Source: JBJXGE01 sp046154185
Lineage (GTDB): Bacteria; Planctomycetota; UBA8108; UBA1146; JAJFFE01
Assembly: GCA_046154185.1 (NCBI GenBank)
Contig: JBJXGE010000095.1
Coordinates: 1 to 64,000 of the forward strand
Reading direction: 5' to 3'
Length of the DNA stretch: 64,000 bases
Position 1 is the stretch's first letter. Each line of letters starts with the position of its first letter. Below are positions 45,333 to 54,255 of the stretch, in pieces. Under the pieces are notes generated by a model that did not search any database, had not been told where the DNA came from, and saw only the letters and a program-made list of their open reading frames with translations. Both the position numbers and the translations under genes were made by a program.

Positions 45333-46067
45333 TCAAAACACGCTTTCGAGTACTTGTCGCCAGCGAGTCGGGACGCCAGCAAACGCTGACTGATAGCAGC
45401 GGTCGAGCGGCACGTTCACGTAAGCTCTCGGCTCGAGGAAAAGCGGCATATCTGGGAGCGCGTCGCCGACAGCAATCGGCTCGACATACGCGCGCGTCGT
45501 GTCACCGGATTCATACGACGCCAGCGTGAGTCGTTTGTCCGTCGGCGCCAAGTACTCAACGCCGCTGATCTCCGCCCAAATCGCTCCGTGAATCCCCTGC
45601 GGATCACGAACACTCGGCGGATGCAGATCGAGGATCAACAGGTGGATTCGCTGCTCAAGGAGGTCCGCCGCCTTCTCGACGAATGCACGAAACGCGCCTC
45701 TCCCGCCCTTGTTGCCCGGCGAAACGATTTCGACGATCGCGACAACACGATCCCCCGAGACATGGCGTACTGTGATGGTGTTCTGCTTGCGTCGATAAAA
45801 CTCTAGATCCGCCTCAGCGGTCACGCGGACTTTCGGTGGCGCGAGTTGCAGCCCCGAGCCCGTCATAGGTGTGGCGCGTACGTTCCCAGGCGGTGACTCT
45901 AGCGTCAGCACATCTGGACCAAAGCCGGCCGCGTGTTGCTCAGCCAGCGCATAATAGTCCGCAGGCAAAATGCCGGAATTGAGTGCACGCTTGATCTCCT
46001 CGATCCACCCGTGGTGGAAATCGTGAAAAATTCCGGCTTCAACTCGAGTCCAATCGTGGACGGGCAT
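45333..46067 (-). CDS. DUF4058 family protein
   Basis: The 244-residue protein starts MPVHDWTRVEAGIFHDFHHG and continues ILPADYYALAEQ, the hallmark N-terminus of DUF4058, a family abundant in planctomycetes and cyanobacteria with no established function. The central region (VVAIVEIVSPGNKGGR, about 125-140) resembles PD-(D/E)XK-type beta-strand patterns, a possibility only. The ATG at 46067 has AGGAG 6 bp upstream, which overrides the longer frame from 46148. It is convergent with the dockerin gene at 44462. Confidence 0.85.
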   Translation of the reverse strand: MPVHDWTRVEAGIFHDFHHGWIEEIKRALNSGILPADYYALAEQHAAGFGPDVLTLESPPGNVRATPMTGSGLQLAPPKVRVTAEADLEFYRRKQNTITVRHVSGDRVVAIVEIVSPGNKGGRGAFRAFVEKAADLLEQRIHLLILDLHPPSVRDPQGIHGAIWAEISGVEYLAPTDKRLTLASYESGDTTRAYVEPIAVGDALPDMPLFLEPRAYVNVPLDRCYQSAFAGVPTRWRQVLESVF

Positions 46068-46208
46068 GGCGATCTCCTGAGCTAGCACTCGTTGAGCCGA
46101 GTGATTATAGCCCCGCAAGCGATAATGCAAACTACGCCATGCCGTCACGAGTGATGACGCGACGAGTCATGTCGCCTGAATACACGAACACCGGGAGCTC
46201 GAAAACAC

Positions 46209-46394
46209 TTAGCCTGCCCACTCCGCCGGCCGTGGTCCCCAATCGCCGGGGTCGAGAAATTCCGCTAGCCAGTCGCCGAGTCCTCGGTCGTAGACGTCGC
46301 GGCACGCGCGCTCACCGCCGTCTTGCCAGGTCGCCGCGGCGGCGAAAGCAAAGAACCGCGCGGAACTCTGCGAAGTCATGTTACGGTTGACCAT
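46209..46394 (-). CDS. possible small protein of unknown function
   Basis: A 61-codon frame has low Arg content and a plausible acidic, Trp-rich C-terminus (GDWLAEFLDPGDWGPRP). The ATG at 46394 has only a weak Shine-Dalgarno and no match is recognised. The rest of 46068-46466 shows no gene. It could also be a remnant of a larger gene. Confidence 0.3.
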   Translation of the reverse strand: MVNRNMTSQSSARFFAFAAAATWQDGGERACRDVYDRGLGDWLAEFLDPGDWGPRPAEWAG

Positions 46395-46466
46395 GAACCG
46401 ATCGATCTTCCGAAACGCGCGTTCACCGCAGCCGCGACGTCGGGTGCTATCTGGAATTTTGACCGG

Positions 46467-47237
46467 TCACGCGCTCCTGCGAGTCAATCCTGCTAAGACG
46501 TTGTCCACAGCGTGGCGAGACGCCGCCAGGATCCGGACATCGCCGAAGTCTCTAACACCCACTTTCACGCCGGCGAATTCTCTCAAACTTTGCTCGGAAA
46601 ATTCCTCGACCACAGCAGGCCATCCACCGTTGCTTGGTCTTGCGAGCACGAGTAGCAGCGGCTCACCGCAGCAGTTCAGACGCACTTCAGAGTAGGCCCG
46701 CCCCTCAGCGTCTGAACGCGCAATAATCGAGACCACCTGAAAAGCAGTGTGCCCTGCGGCCGTCAATTCAGAAACGCCGGTAAACGCCAAGTTCAGCGAC
46801 TCCTTCAGAAAGGCATCGAGCGCCTCGGTTCCCAGAGCGTGGTCCACGACCGAGAACGGCAGGTTGCCCGAAGTCTCGGCTGCGAATTGCTGCACGAATC
46901 CTGGTGCGCTTTGAACACTTGGTCGTGCCCAAAACGCGATGCCGCCGATCACCGCGAATAGCAGGCACGCCGCTACTGCCCATGCGCGTCTTTTCAGCGT
47001 CACCCGCCTGGGGGAGGGCGCACGCACGGCCTGGGTCAACGATAACCACAGATCATCGGGCATGACGTCTTTGCAGAGGCGTTCCCGAATCAGCCGATCG
47101 GCGAGCTCCTCGGCAGCGAATCGCGCCGCACAGTCCGGGCAAACTCGCAAGTGCTCGCTGACATCGAAGGTCTTGGTGGCTCCGAGATCGGAGTCCAGAT
47201 ACGGGCTGAGCCAGCTTCGGGCTTCTTTACAGTTCAT
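46467..47237 (-). CDS. transmembrane anti-sigma factor with zinc finger
   Basis: The 256-residue protein has an anti-sigma zinc domain with C3 and H29-x3-C33-x2-C36, one membrane segment (about 84-103, WAVAACLLFAVIGGIAF) and a periplasmic region of about 150 residues with a Cys-Cys pair (RLNCCGEPLL). Such proteins hold an ECF sigma factor at the membrane until a signal on the outer side releases it. Its start overlaps the ECF sigma stop (ATGA), confirming the pairing. The periplasmic cysteines might sense redox or metal conditions, which is inference. Confidence 0.87.
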   Translation of the reverse strand: MNCKEARSWLSPYLDSDLGATKTFDVSEHLRVCPDCAARFAAEELADRLIRERLCKDVMPDDLWLSLTQAVRAPSPRRVTLKRRAWAVAACLLFAVIGGIAFWARPSVQSAPGFVQQFAAETSGNLPFSVVDHALGTEALDAFLKESLNLAFTGVSELTAAGHTAFQVVSIIARSDAEGRAYSEVRLNCCGEPLLLVLARPSNGGWPAVVEEFSEQSLREFAGVKVGVRDFGDVRILAASRHAVDNVLAGLTRRSA

Positions 47238-47803
47238 GAGATTGGCTTCCGAACTAGGCCACGTCTGCTGGCAAACGCAGCGAGGTCTTCACGCAATTTC
47301 ATGCGGGCTCTGTGTACATGTGACATCACAGTCCCAACCGGAATCGCGAGCATCTCGCCAATCTGCTTGCAGCTAAAATCCTCGAGCAACTTAAGAAGGA
47401 AGCACTGCCGCTCAACGTCCTTCAAGCGAGTCAAGGAGCAGGCGATTCGATCATCGATCAGTTCGGCAAGCACATTCGGACGGCCCAAAGCTTCAAACCA
47501 AACAGCCTCTCGTTCCAAAGCTCCGGCGAGGTCAACTTCGGCACCTTCCAGCGGAATCTCCCTTTGTCGCTGTCTGCGTTTGTTGAAGTTGAAGGTCGTG
47601 TTGACGAGAATTTGAAACACCCAAGCTCGAAAATTCGTCCCGATTTCAAACCTACTGAATGACCGCCACGCTGCCAGTGCGGTTTCCTGTAGGATGTCGG
47701 GCACGTCTTCCGCTTGCCAGGCGGCTCGACGCGCATAGCGAAAGAGCTGATTGCGAATCGGCTCCAGCAAGTCCAAGAATTTTGTCGACGCGGTGCTGGC
47801 CAA
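47234..47803 (-). CDS. ECF sigma factor
   Basis: The 189-residue protein has sigma region 2 (about 25-85: DVPDILQETALAAWRSF and NFRAWVFQILVN) and region 4 (about 125-175: ERQCFLLKLLEDFSCKQIGEMLAIPVGTVMSHVHRAR). It pairs with the overlapping anti-sigma gene. The only credible start is a TTG at 47803, because a stop lies four codons upstream and no ATG or GTG is suitably placed; no Shine-Dalgarno is visible. This differs from the kinase-coupled ECF at 3360. The signal and targets are unknown. Confidence 0.88.
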   Translation of the reverse strand: MASTASTKFLDLLEPIRNQLFRYARRAAWQAEDVPDILQETALAAWRSFSRFEIGTNFRAWVFQILVNTTFNFNKRRQRQREIPLEGAEVDLAGALEREAVWFEALGRPNVLAELIDDRIACSLTRLKDVERQCFLLKLLEDFSCKQIGEMLAIPVGTVMSHVHRARMKLREDLAAFASRRGLVRKPIS

Positions 47804-47817
47804 GTTAGCGAATCAAT

Positions 47818-48171
47818 TCACTTAACGGTCTCGAGACGCCTTCGAACGGTTCGGTGTCCACGGCTGCACGCCTTTTCTTTCCGACTTGCCGCTCGTCGCC
47901 GGCGGCTTTGAACGGCGCGCGCGCCCATCTGAATTTCCTTCGTCAGTGAGTCGATTGCATCTAACCGTTGCCCGTCTGCAAGTGCCACTCCCAATTCGCA
48001 TTCGGCAAGGCGCTTTTCGTGCTTCTCCCGGTGACTGAGAGTGGCGCTGCGCGACCAACCTCCCGCTCAGCGCGTTGCTCACGGCGCACGAGCCGGTTCC
48101 ACCGTTACGAGCTGGATGAGTCCCGCACATCCTTTTTTTTCTGCAATGCCCGCCAAGGCCGAGGAATTCAC
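47818..48171 (-). pseudogene. possible frameshifted gene remnant
   Basis: Three minus-strand frames join into one plausible coding sequence if two frameshifts are allowed: a start-like GTG at 48171 with NSSALAGIAEKKGCAG, then a piece with RREQRAEREVGR, then a long charged helix HREKHEKRLAECELGVALAD and IDSLTKEIQ running to the stop at 47818. Composition is protein-like, unlike the Arg-rich shadow frames here. A run of eight A residues lies in the first piece. No family is recognised. The rest of 47804-48308 shows nothing else. Confidence 0.35.
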
Positions 48172-48308
48172 TCCGTAAGTAACTTGGCCGCGTGGCAGTC
48201 GTGCTTTCGAGACGTCGAGAGCGTTTTGCGCCCGGGCAAGTCAGCTCGCGCCTTCGTTGGCCGAGTCGGCACGTTTTAACTGGGTTCACGCTTTGAAGGA
48301 GTCAGGGA

Positions 48309-48875
48309 ATGATCTTGCGCCTGTTGTTTCTCATCGGTCTAGTCCCGGCAATCGTGCTCGCGCAGGGGTCTGGCACTGAAACGCCTCCGCCCGCCCTCGA
48401 TGGGTATTGTCCTGTTTGCATAGTGAAGTCGGACAAACTCGTGAAAGGCAGCGCGGCCTTTTCCTCCGACTACGACGGAAAGAAGTACTTGTTCCCATCG
48501 GCGACAGAGAAGAAGGTCTTTGACGAGAACCCCGCGGCGTTCGCCCCAGCCATGGGTGGCAATTGTGTCGTTTGCAAGGTGGAGATGAAAAAGGACGTGC
48601 CGGGCAAGGCCGAGATACACCTGGTCCACAAAGGACGGCTCTACCTGTTTCCAGCCGAAGCGCAACTCAAGACGTTCAAGGAGAAGGCTGAAAAGTACGC
48701 CGACGCCGACATAGCCATGAACGGCTTCTGCGCGGTCTGCAAGGTCGACATGGGTAAAGAAGTAAAGGGTAAGCCCGAATTTGCTTTCGACTACCGCGGG
48801 GCTCGCTACTTGTTTCCGGCCAAGGAACAGTTAGACAAGTTCCGGCAAAACCCCAAGAAGTACGCACAAAAGTAG
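48309..48875 (+). CDS. exported protein of three YHS/TRASH-like metal-binding repeats
   Basis: The 188-residue protein has a signal peptide (residues 1-18, LFLIGLVPAIVLAQ). Three repeats of about 52 residues follow, each with a CxVC pair (C34/C37, C86/C89, C141/C144), a run of charged residues, a YLFP segment and an F-x4-P/E-x-Y end. This resembles the YHS and TRASH domains found in metal-handling proteins. The two cysteines per repeat could bind soft metals or arsenite. AAGGAG precedes the ATG. It lies 201 bp upstream of the arsenic methyltransferase gene on the same strand, consistent with arsenic or heavy-metal binding in the periplasm. The function is inferred. Confidence 0.8.
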   Translation: MILRLLFLIGLVPAIVLAQGSGTETPPPALDGYCPVCIVKSDKLVKGSAAFSSDYDGKKYLFPSATEKKVFDENPAAFAPAMGGNCVVCKVEMKKDVPGKAEIHLVHKGRLYLFPAEAQLKTFKEKAEKYADADIAMNGFCAVCKVDMGKEVKGKPEFAFDYRGARYLFPAKEQLDKFRQNPKKYAQK

Positions 48876-49076
48876 CGCGTGGTACTTCGTGGCTGCTGGA
48901 TCTGCCTTGCTTTCGTCGTTCGACGAATGCACGTAACGGCGGCGCTGCGCTGGCACGAAACTGATGCGCCGGGACTTGGAAAGCGCCGCGACTCACAAAG
49001 CTCGCCAGGAGCTTGAGGTCCAACTCCGAGTCTCGGTGCTTTCCAAGAACATTGTCGCGACCTAGGAGTAGTCAAA

Positions 49077-50366
49077 ATGGCGTCGCAAGACGAGGGAATG
49101 GCTCGGTGTACCGTCCCGACTGACTCATCGGTGCTCAGCACCGCCGATTCAACAGCGGCGCGGAATTCCAGTACAGAAGGAGTCGCTTTGCCCTTTCAAA
49201 CAGCGGTCGCGTCCAGCGCGGTCTCGACGATTCCTTTCGATGTCGATGGCGAAGTGAAGCGACGCTACGCAGAGGGCGCCGGCGAGCGTGAAGCCGCGCT
49301 CTGCTGCCCGACCAACTCGTATGAGGCGAAGTATCTCGAGCTCTTGCCACCCGAGATCATTGACAAAGACTATGGCTGCGGTGATCCGTCGCGTCATATC
49401 TCAGCGGGTGAAACGGTCGTCGACCTCGGCTCCGGCGGCGGCAAGATTTGTTACATTCTCGCGCAACGAGTCGGCGCGGCCGGACGAGTGATCGGTATCG
49501 ATTTCAATGACGCGATGCTCGCGCTGTCGCGCAAGTATCTCGACGACATGGCCGCGAAGTTGGGCTACCACAACATCGAGTTTCGCAAGGGACGCATCCA
49601 GGATCTGGCACTCGACCTGGAGGCCGCGGGCTCCTGGCTGGAGAGAAATCCCATCGCGAATGTTGAGCAGGCCGCGGCCTTTGAGCGCTATTGCGCGGAG
49701 TTTCGCCGCCAAACGCCGCTTATCGCCGACGGCAGTGTCGATGCGGTGGTTTCGAATTGCGTGCTGAATTTGGTGGCGCCAGAACAGAAGACCAAGTTGT
49801 TTGGAGAAATCTATCGCGTCCTGAGTCGGGGCGGACGGGCCGTGATCTCGGATATCGTCAGTGACAAGGATCCGACTCCGGCCATGCTCGCGGATCCCCA
49901 ACTCTGGTCGGGCTGCATCACGGGCGCACTGCGCGAAACTCAGTTCATCGAAGCCTTCGAGCATGCCGGTTTTCACGGCATCGAAATTCTCGCGCGCGCC
50001 GAGCAGCCATGGAAAATCATAGACGGTGTGGAATTCCGCGCTCTGACGCTGCGCGCCTACAAAGGCAAACATGGCCCATGTGTCGATCGTCGCCAAGCGG
50101 TGATCTACAAGGGTCCATGGAAGCAAGTTCACGACGACGACGGACACGTGTTCGTGCGCGGCCAAAAGCTGGGCGTTTGCGAAAAGACCTATGAGTTGCT
50201 GACGGCGCCCGACGGTCCCTATGCCGCAGAGATGATTCCGGTGCTCCCCGCTGAGAACATCGCGAGCGCGCCACCGGAGCCATTCGATGGCAGCAAGAAC
50301 GCGGATCGAAGTCCCCTCGAGACTAAAGGGACCGGTTCGTGTGACCAAACGACGAGTTGCTGCTGA
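49077..50366 (+). CDS. arsM: ArsM-type arsenite methyltransferase (arsenosugar cluster type)
   Basis: The 429-residue protein has an N-terminal region with cysteines C76/C77 and C101, the SAM-binding motif VVDLGSGGGK (114-123), acidic GIDFND (140-145), and the ArsM-type cysteines C228 (SNCVLNL) and C280 (SGCITGAL). These cysteines bind As(III) while methyl groups come from S-adenosylmethionine. It is longer than classical ArsM: a C-terminal domain (about 330-395, IYKGPWKQVHDDDGHVF) and a cysteine tail (SCDQTTSCC). The same layout occurs in arsenosugar clusters. AGGAG lies 8 bp before the ATG. It starts the run ArsM-PiT-ArsS; the next start is 34 bp downstream. Confidence 0.88.
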   Translation: MASQDEGMARCTVPTDSSVLSTADSTAARNSSTEGVALPFQTAVASSAVSTIPFDVDGEVKRRYAEGAGEREAALCCPTNSYEAKYLELLPPEIIDKDYGCGDPSRHISAGETVVDLGSGGGKICYILAQRVGAAGRVIGIDFNDAMLALSRKYLDDMAAKLGYHNIEFRKGRIQDLALDLEAAGSWLERNPIANVEQAAAFERYCAEFRRQTPLIADGSVDAVVSNCVLNLVAPEQKTKLFGEIYRVLSRGGRAVISDIVSDKDPTPAMLADPQLWSGCITGALRETQFIEAFEHAGFHGIEILARAEQPWKIIDGVEFRALTLRAYKGKHGPCVDRRQAVIYKGPWKQVHDDDGHVFVRGQKLGVCEKTYELLTAPDGPYAAEMIPVLPAENIASAPPEPFDGSKNADRSPLETKGTGSCDQTTSCC

Positions 50367-50400
50367 CTCAATCAGTCGATCAACACCTGACAGGATTCGG

Positions 50401-51513
50401 ATGATTGTCGTCTTAACGCTCGCGGTTGCGTCGCTCGCCTGGGCCAATGGCGCGAACGATAACTTCAAAGGCGTCGCTACGCTCTACGGTAGCCGCACCG
50501 TCAGCTTCATGACCGCGCGTTATTGGGCCACGCTGACAACCGCCGCCGGGGGCTTGGCGTCGTTGTGGATCGCGAACGGACTGGCGCAATCGTTCAGCGG
50601 CGGCGTCATCGGCACTGGCTTTCGAACCGATGCGACGTTGATCTCTACCGCGCTCGCGGGCGGCGCCACAGTAATGCTCGCAACGCGGCTCGGCATGCCA
50701 GCGTCGACGACCCACGCACTCTTGGGCGCCTGGGTGGGCTCAGCGATTGTGACGAGCTCGGAGGCAATCGATTGGTCGCTGCTAATGACCCGCTTCGCGA
50801 AACCACTCGTCGTGAGTCCGCTGCTGTCGATGTTGCTCGCCGGTGGACTCTACTGGGTCCTAAGTCGAGTTCGTCGCCGCATGAGAATCAGCGGCGAAAC
50901 TTGTGTTTGTGTTGGTTCTTCAGCCGTCGCGCTCGTACCCGCGGGCGCGCTTGCTCGAGACTCTTCCAGTGCCGCAGAAATGGACCTATGCGTCGCCGAC
51001 ACCGCGCAGTGCGTGCAGAATTATCGAGGTCAATTTTTCGGGGTTCGCGCGCAATCGATCGTCAACGCTGCGCACTTCCTCGCCAGCGGCGCCGTTTGTT
51101 TAGCGCGCGGGTCAAACGATACCCCAAAAGTTGCGGCGCTGTTGATCGGCGCGGGACTGTTCGCCGAGTTTTCGAGCCTGAGCTTGCTCACGTGGGTTGT
51201 CGCACCCATGCTGTTTGGCGGCTGGTTAGAGAGCCATCGAGTCGCTCGCACGATGGGTCGCCACATTACTACGATGAACACCGGTCAAGGACTCACTGCG
51301 AATTTGGTCGCTGCGTTCTTGGTATTGTCGGCTTCGACGATGGGACTGCCAGTATCGACAACCCACGTCGTATGCGGCGCGATTTTTGGTATTGCGATGG
51401 TCAATCGTCAGGCGGACCTGCGCGTTGTCTCGCAGATCGTCACGACCTGGGTGACGACGTTGCCGCTGGGTTTCTTACTCGGCGCCGCGTGTAGCGGGGT
51501 AATCGCCGCATGA
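50401..51513 (+). CDS. PiT-family inorganic phosphate/arsenate permease
   Basis: The 370-residue polytopic protein has the two inverted PiT signatures: WANGANDNFKGVATLYG (residues 14-30) and ARGSNDTPKVAALLIG (about 238-253). Related motifs TRLGMPASTTHALLGAWVG and STMGLPVSTTHVVCGA mark the pseudo-repeats. PiT carriers import phosphate with protons or sodium and also arsenate, which mimics phosphate. Between ArsM and ArsS it could take up arsenate or move the phosphorylated intermediate. The ATG at 50401 was chosen because the upstream extension is Arg-rich and hydrophilic. The stop overlaps arsS (ATGA). Confidence 0.88.
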   Translation: MIVVLTLAVASLAWANGANDNFKGVATLYGSRTVSFMTARYWATLTTAAGGLASLWIANGLAQSFSGGVIGTGFRTDATLISTALAGGATVMLATRLGMPASTTHALLGAWVGSAIVTSSEAIDWSLLMTRFAKPLVVSPLLSMLLAGGLYWVLSRVRRRMRISGETCVCVGSSAVALVPAGALARDSSSAAEMDLCVADTAQCVQNYRGQFFGVRAQSIVNAAHFLASGAVCLARGSNDTPKVAALLIGAGLFAEFSSLSLLTWVVAPMLFGGWLESHRVARTMGRHITTMNTGQGLTANLVAAFLVLSASTMGLPVSTTHVVCGAIFGIAMVNRQADLRVVSQIVTTWVTTLPLGFLLGAACSGVIAA

Positions 51514-52538
51514 CGATTCCTAGTGATCCACAACTCGTCCACCAACCGGAGTCCGGGCTGAACACGTTTGCGCGCCGGGTCTCGGCGGTTTTCGGTGGCC
51601 CACTGCGCGGCGCAACGCTACGCACGGTGCAAGTCAACATCGGACTGCGATGCAATTTGGCGTGCCGACACTGCCACGTCGAATCGTCGCCCAAGCGCCG
51701 CGAAGAAATGAGTTGGGACACCATGTTGATGGTGCTCGACGCGGCGCGTCGCGCTAGTGCGGAAACCATCGATATCACCGGCGGAGCGCCCGAGATGCAT
51801 CCGCATTTTCGGCGCTTCGTCGACGCCGCGCGCGCGCAAGGCCAGCATGTGATCGTGCGTACCAACTTGACGATAGCGCTCGAGCCTGGCTACGAAGATC
51901 TGCCGGAGTATTTCGCCGCGCGGCAGGTCGCCCTGGTCGCGTCGCTCCCGTGCTATCTCGAGAGCAACGTCGACAAACAGCGAGGACGCCACGTCTACAA
52001 AGAGAGTATCGAAGTGATCCAACGCCTCAATCGCGTTGGGTATGGCATCGACCCGCAATTGCATCTGGATCTGGTGTACAACCCGGGAGCGGCGGTGCTG
52101 CCGCCACCGCAGGAGCAGCTCGAGAACGCCTATCGGACGGAATTGCTCCAGCGCTTTGGCATCCGCTTCAATCACCTTTACACGATCACTAACATGCCGA
52201 TTGGCCGCTTCCAGAGCGACTTGGCGCGCAACGGCCAAGCTGAGCGCTACCAACAGTTACTCGAGGATTCGTTCAACCCGCGAACAATCGGGGCGCTCAT
52301 GTGCCGGCACCAACTGCACGTCGGTTGGGATGGCCAGCTTTACGACTGCGACTTCAACTACGCGCTCGCGCTGCCAGCACTTGGGCGAATTCGGCACCTA
52401 CGTGACTTTGAACCCGAACAGTTCTTGCGGCGCGCAATTTCGACCAAGGCGCACTGCTTTGGTTGCACGGCGGGTTGCGGATCCTCGTGCAGCGGTAGCT
52501 TGCTAGAAGCGAACGAGCCCGGCGCGACTGCCCGATAA
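51510..52538 (+). CDS. arsS: radical SAM protein ArsS (arsenosugar biosynthesis)
   Basis: The 342-residue protein has the radical-SAM cluster motif C48-x3-C52-x2-C55 (GLRCNLACRHCHVE) near the N-terminus, then DITGGAPEMHPHF. A C-terminal cysteine-rich domain (about 255-335) has CRHQLHVGWDGQLYDCDFN and HCFGCTAGCGSSCSGS, which fits the DUF3641 half of TIGR04167. ArsS uses a second SAM radically to transfer a 5'-deoxyadenosyl group to dimethylarsenite, giving the precursor of arsenosugars. It overlaps the PiT gene by 4 bp and follows arsM by two genes. Confidence 0.93.
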   Translation: MTIPSDPQLVHQPESGLNTFARRVSAVFGGPLRGATLRTVQVNIGLRCNLACRHCHVESSPKRREEMSWDTMLMVLDAARRASAETIDITGGAPEMHPHFRRFVDAARAQGQHVIVRTNLTIALEPGYEDLPEYFAARQVALVASLPCYLESNVDKQRGRHVYKESIEVIQRLNRVGYGIDPQLHLDLVYNPGAAVLPPPQEQLENAYRTELLQRFGIRFNHLYTITNMPIGRFQSDLARNGQAERYQQLLEDSFNPRTIGALMCRHQLHVGWDGQLYDCDFNYALALPALGRIRHLRDFEPEQFLRRAISTKAHCFGCTAGCGSSCSGSLLEANEPGATAR

Positions 52539-52620
52539 GCGCGGCGCGTTTTCGCCGCGATCGTCTTGCCCATGCCGACTTTGATTTCACTCTGGCCGCC
52601 CGCCGAAAGGCACGCACGTA

Positions 52621-54255
52621 ATGTCGACGGTTGCTTTGACACCAGCACACGCAAGCGTGACGCGCACGCGCCGGCTGCAACGACGTGTTCGCCTGCTGTC
52701 GCTCTCGGTATTGGCAATTTCGATTCTCCTGTTGGTGCGCTCATTGCCAGTTGATCAACTCGTTGCGTGGAGCTCGGCCAAGGTCAATCAACTCGGAATT
52801 TGGGGGCCGGTGACATTCGGCGCGATCTACTGGCTGGGCGCCGTGTTCTTTGTGCCCGGTTCGGCTCTCACACTCGCGGCGGGCGCGGTCTTCGGACCGT
52901 TGCTCGGCACCACGGTCGTCTCGGTGGCATCAACGTTCGCCGCGTCAACCGCGTTTTTGATCGGCCGATACTTCGTGCGTGGAACGGTAGCGGCCTGGGC
53001 AAGCAAGAATCCGCGATTCGCCGCCACTGATCGTGCCATCGGTGCGGGCGGCTGGCGCATTATTGCGCTGCTGCGCCTATCGCCCGCGATGCCCTTTACG
53101 CTCGGGAATTACCTGTTCGGCATCACCGCGATTCGCTTTTGGCCCTACGTGCTTACGAGCTGGATCGCAATGCTGCCCGGCACGTTCATGTATGTCTACC
53201 TCGGACATATCGGCCGCGAAAGCCTCAACGCAGCAGCAGGCATGAATCAGACGCGGTCGCCGGCGCAATGGACGCTACTCGTCGTAGGTTTGATCGCCAC
53301 CGTGGCAGTGACGTGGTACGTCACGCGACTGGCGCGCCGCGCCATGAAGGAGCAAGTGCAGATGCCCGAAACGTCGACGCCATCGTCGCACGCCAATCCC
53401 GATGCAATGATGGCGCGACCTTGGTCGTCAACCATCGCTATGGCCGCGCTCGCAGTCGCGGTGGCGGGCTGCGCTATTTTCGCGAATACGAAACGTGAAC
53501 TCGTTTCCAGTCTCTTGGGGCCGCCGGCTGCACAGCTCAAGGAGAGTTACGAAGAGCGCGAGGGAGGTCCGAGTTTCGATCATGCCGCGTACGACGAGCT
53601 GTTGCGCCGCCATGTGGATGCCGACGGTCTTGTCAACTACGTCGGGCTCGGCACGGAAACCAGCGTTCTCGACCTATACATTGCGCGACTCGCGGATGTG
53701 AAGCTCGCCGACTACGGGCGCAGCGAACGACTTGCGCTTTTGATCAATGCCTATAACGCGTTCACGCTGCGGCTGATTCTGGACCACTATCCAATCGCAT
53801 CGATCCGCGAAATCCCTGCTGCCGAGCGATGGGACGCACGCCGCTGGAATCTTGGCGGCGAAACTCTCAGCCTGAATCAGCTTGAACATGAGCAGGTGCG
53901 CCCCAATTTCAAAGAGCCGCGCATTCACTTTGCGCTGGTATGCGCGGCCAAGGGTTGTCCACCACTGCGAAACGACGCCTACAGCGGCGCGCGACTTGAA
54001 GCGCAGCTTGCCGCGCAGGCGGCCTATGTACACACGCACGAGCGCTGGTATCAGTTCGACGCCAACTCGCGCGTACTCAAATTGACACGCCTCTACGATT
54101 GGTATGGAGACGACTTTGTGCAGAGCGAGGGCTCCGTGCTCACTTATGTCGCGAAGCACGCGGCGGAACTCAAACGCGCGCTCGACGTCGACACCAACCT
54201 AAGCGTTCAATTCTTGGATTACGATTGGTCACTCAACGCACAGGAGGCACGCTAA
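52621..54255 (+). CDS. TVP38/TMEM64 membrane protein fused to DUF547
   Basis: The 544-residue protein has two parts. Residues about 20-250 are a DedA/TVP38-type membrane protein with the F-x-P-G region VPGSALTLAAGAVFGP and GRYFVRG. After a linker rich in Ser/Thr/Met, a second hydrophobic segment (about 267-283) contains a lipobox-like AVAGC. A DUF547 domain fills the rest (about 305-530: LLINAYNAFTLRLI, FALVCAAKGCPPL, YDWYGDDF). The two domains are usually separate genes; here a membrane carrier is tethered to a periplasmic domain of unknown activity. It is 82 bp after arsS, and its stop overlaps the next start (TAATG). Confidence 0.85.
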   Translation: MSTVALTPAHASVTRTRRLQRRVRLLSLSVLAISILLLVRSLPVDQLVAWSSAKVNQLGIWGPVTFGAIYWLGAVFFVPGSALTLAAGAVFGPLLGTTVVSVASTFAASTAFLIGRYFVRGTVAAWASKNPRFAATDRAIGAGGWRIIALLRLSPAMPFTLGNYLFGITAIRFWPYVLTSWIAMLPGTFMYVYLGHIGRESLNAAAGMNQTRSPAQWTLLVVGLIATVAVTWYVTRLARRAMKEQVQMPETSTPSSHANPDAMMARPWSSTIAMAALAVAVAGCAIFANTKRELVSSLLGPPAAQLKESYEEREGGPSFDHAAYDELLRRHVDADGLVNYVGLGTETSVLDLYIARLADVKLADYGRSERLALLINAYNAFTLRLILDHYPIASIREIPAAERWDARRWNLGGETLSLNQLEHEQVRPNFKEPRIHFALVCAAKGCPPLRNDAYSGARLEAQLAAQAAYVHTHERWYQFDANSRVLKLTRLYDWYGDDFVQSEGSVLTYVAKHAAELKRALDVDTNLSVQFLDYDWSLNAQEAR

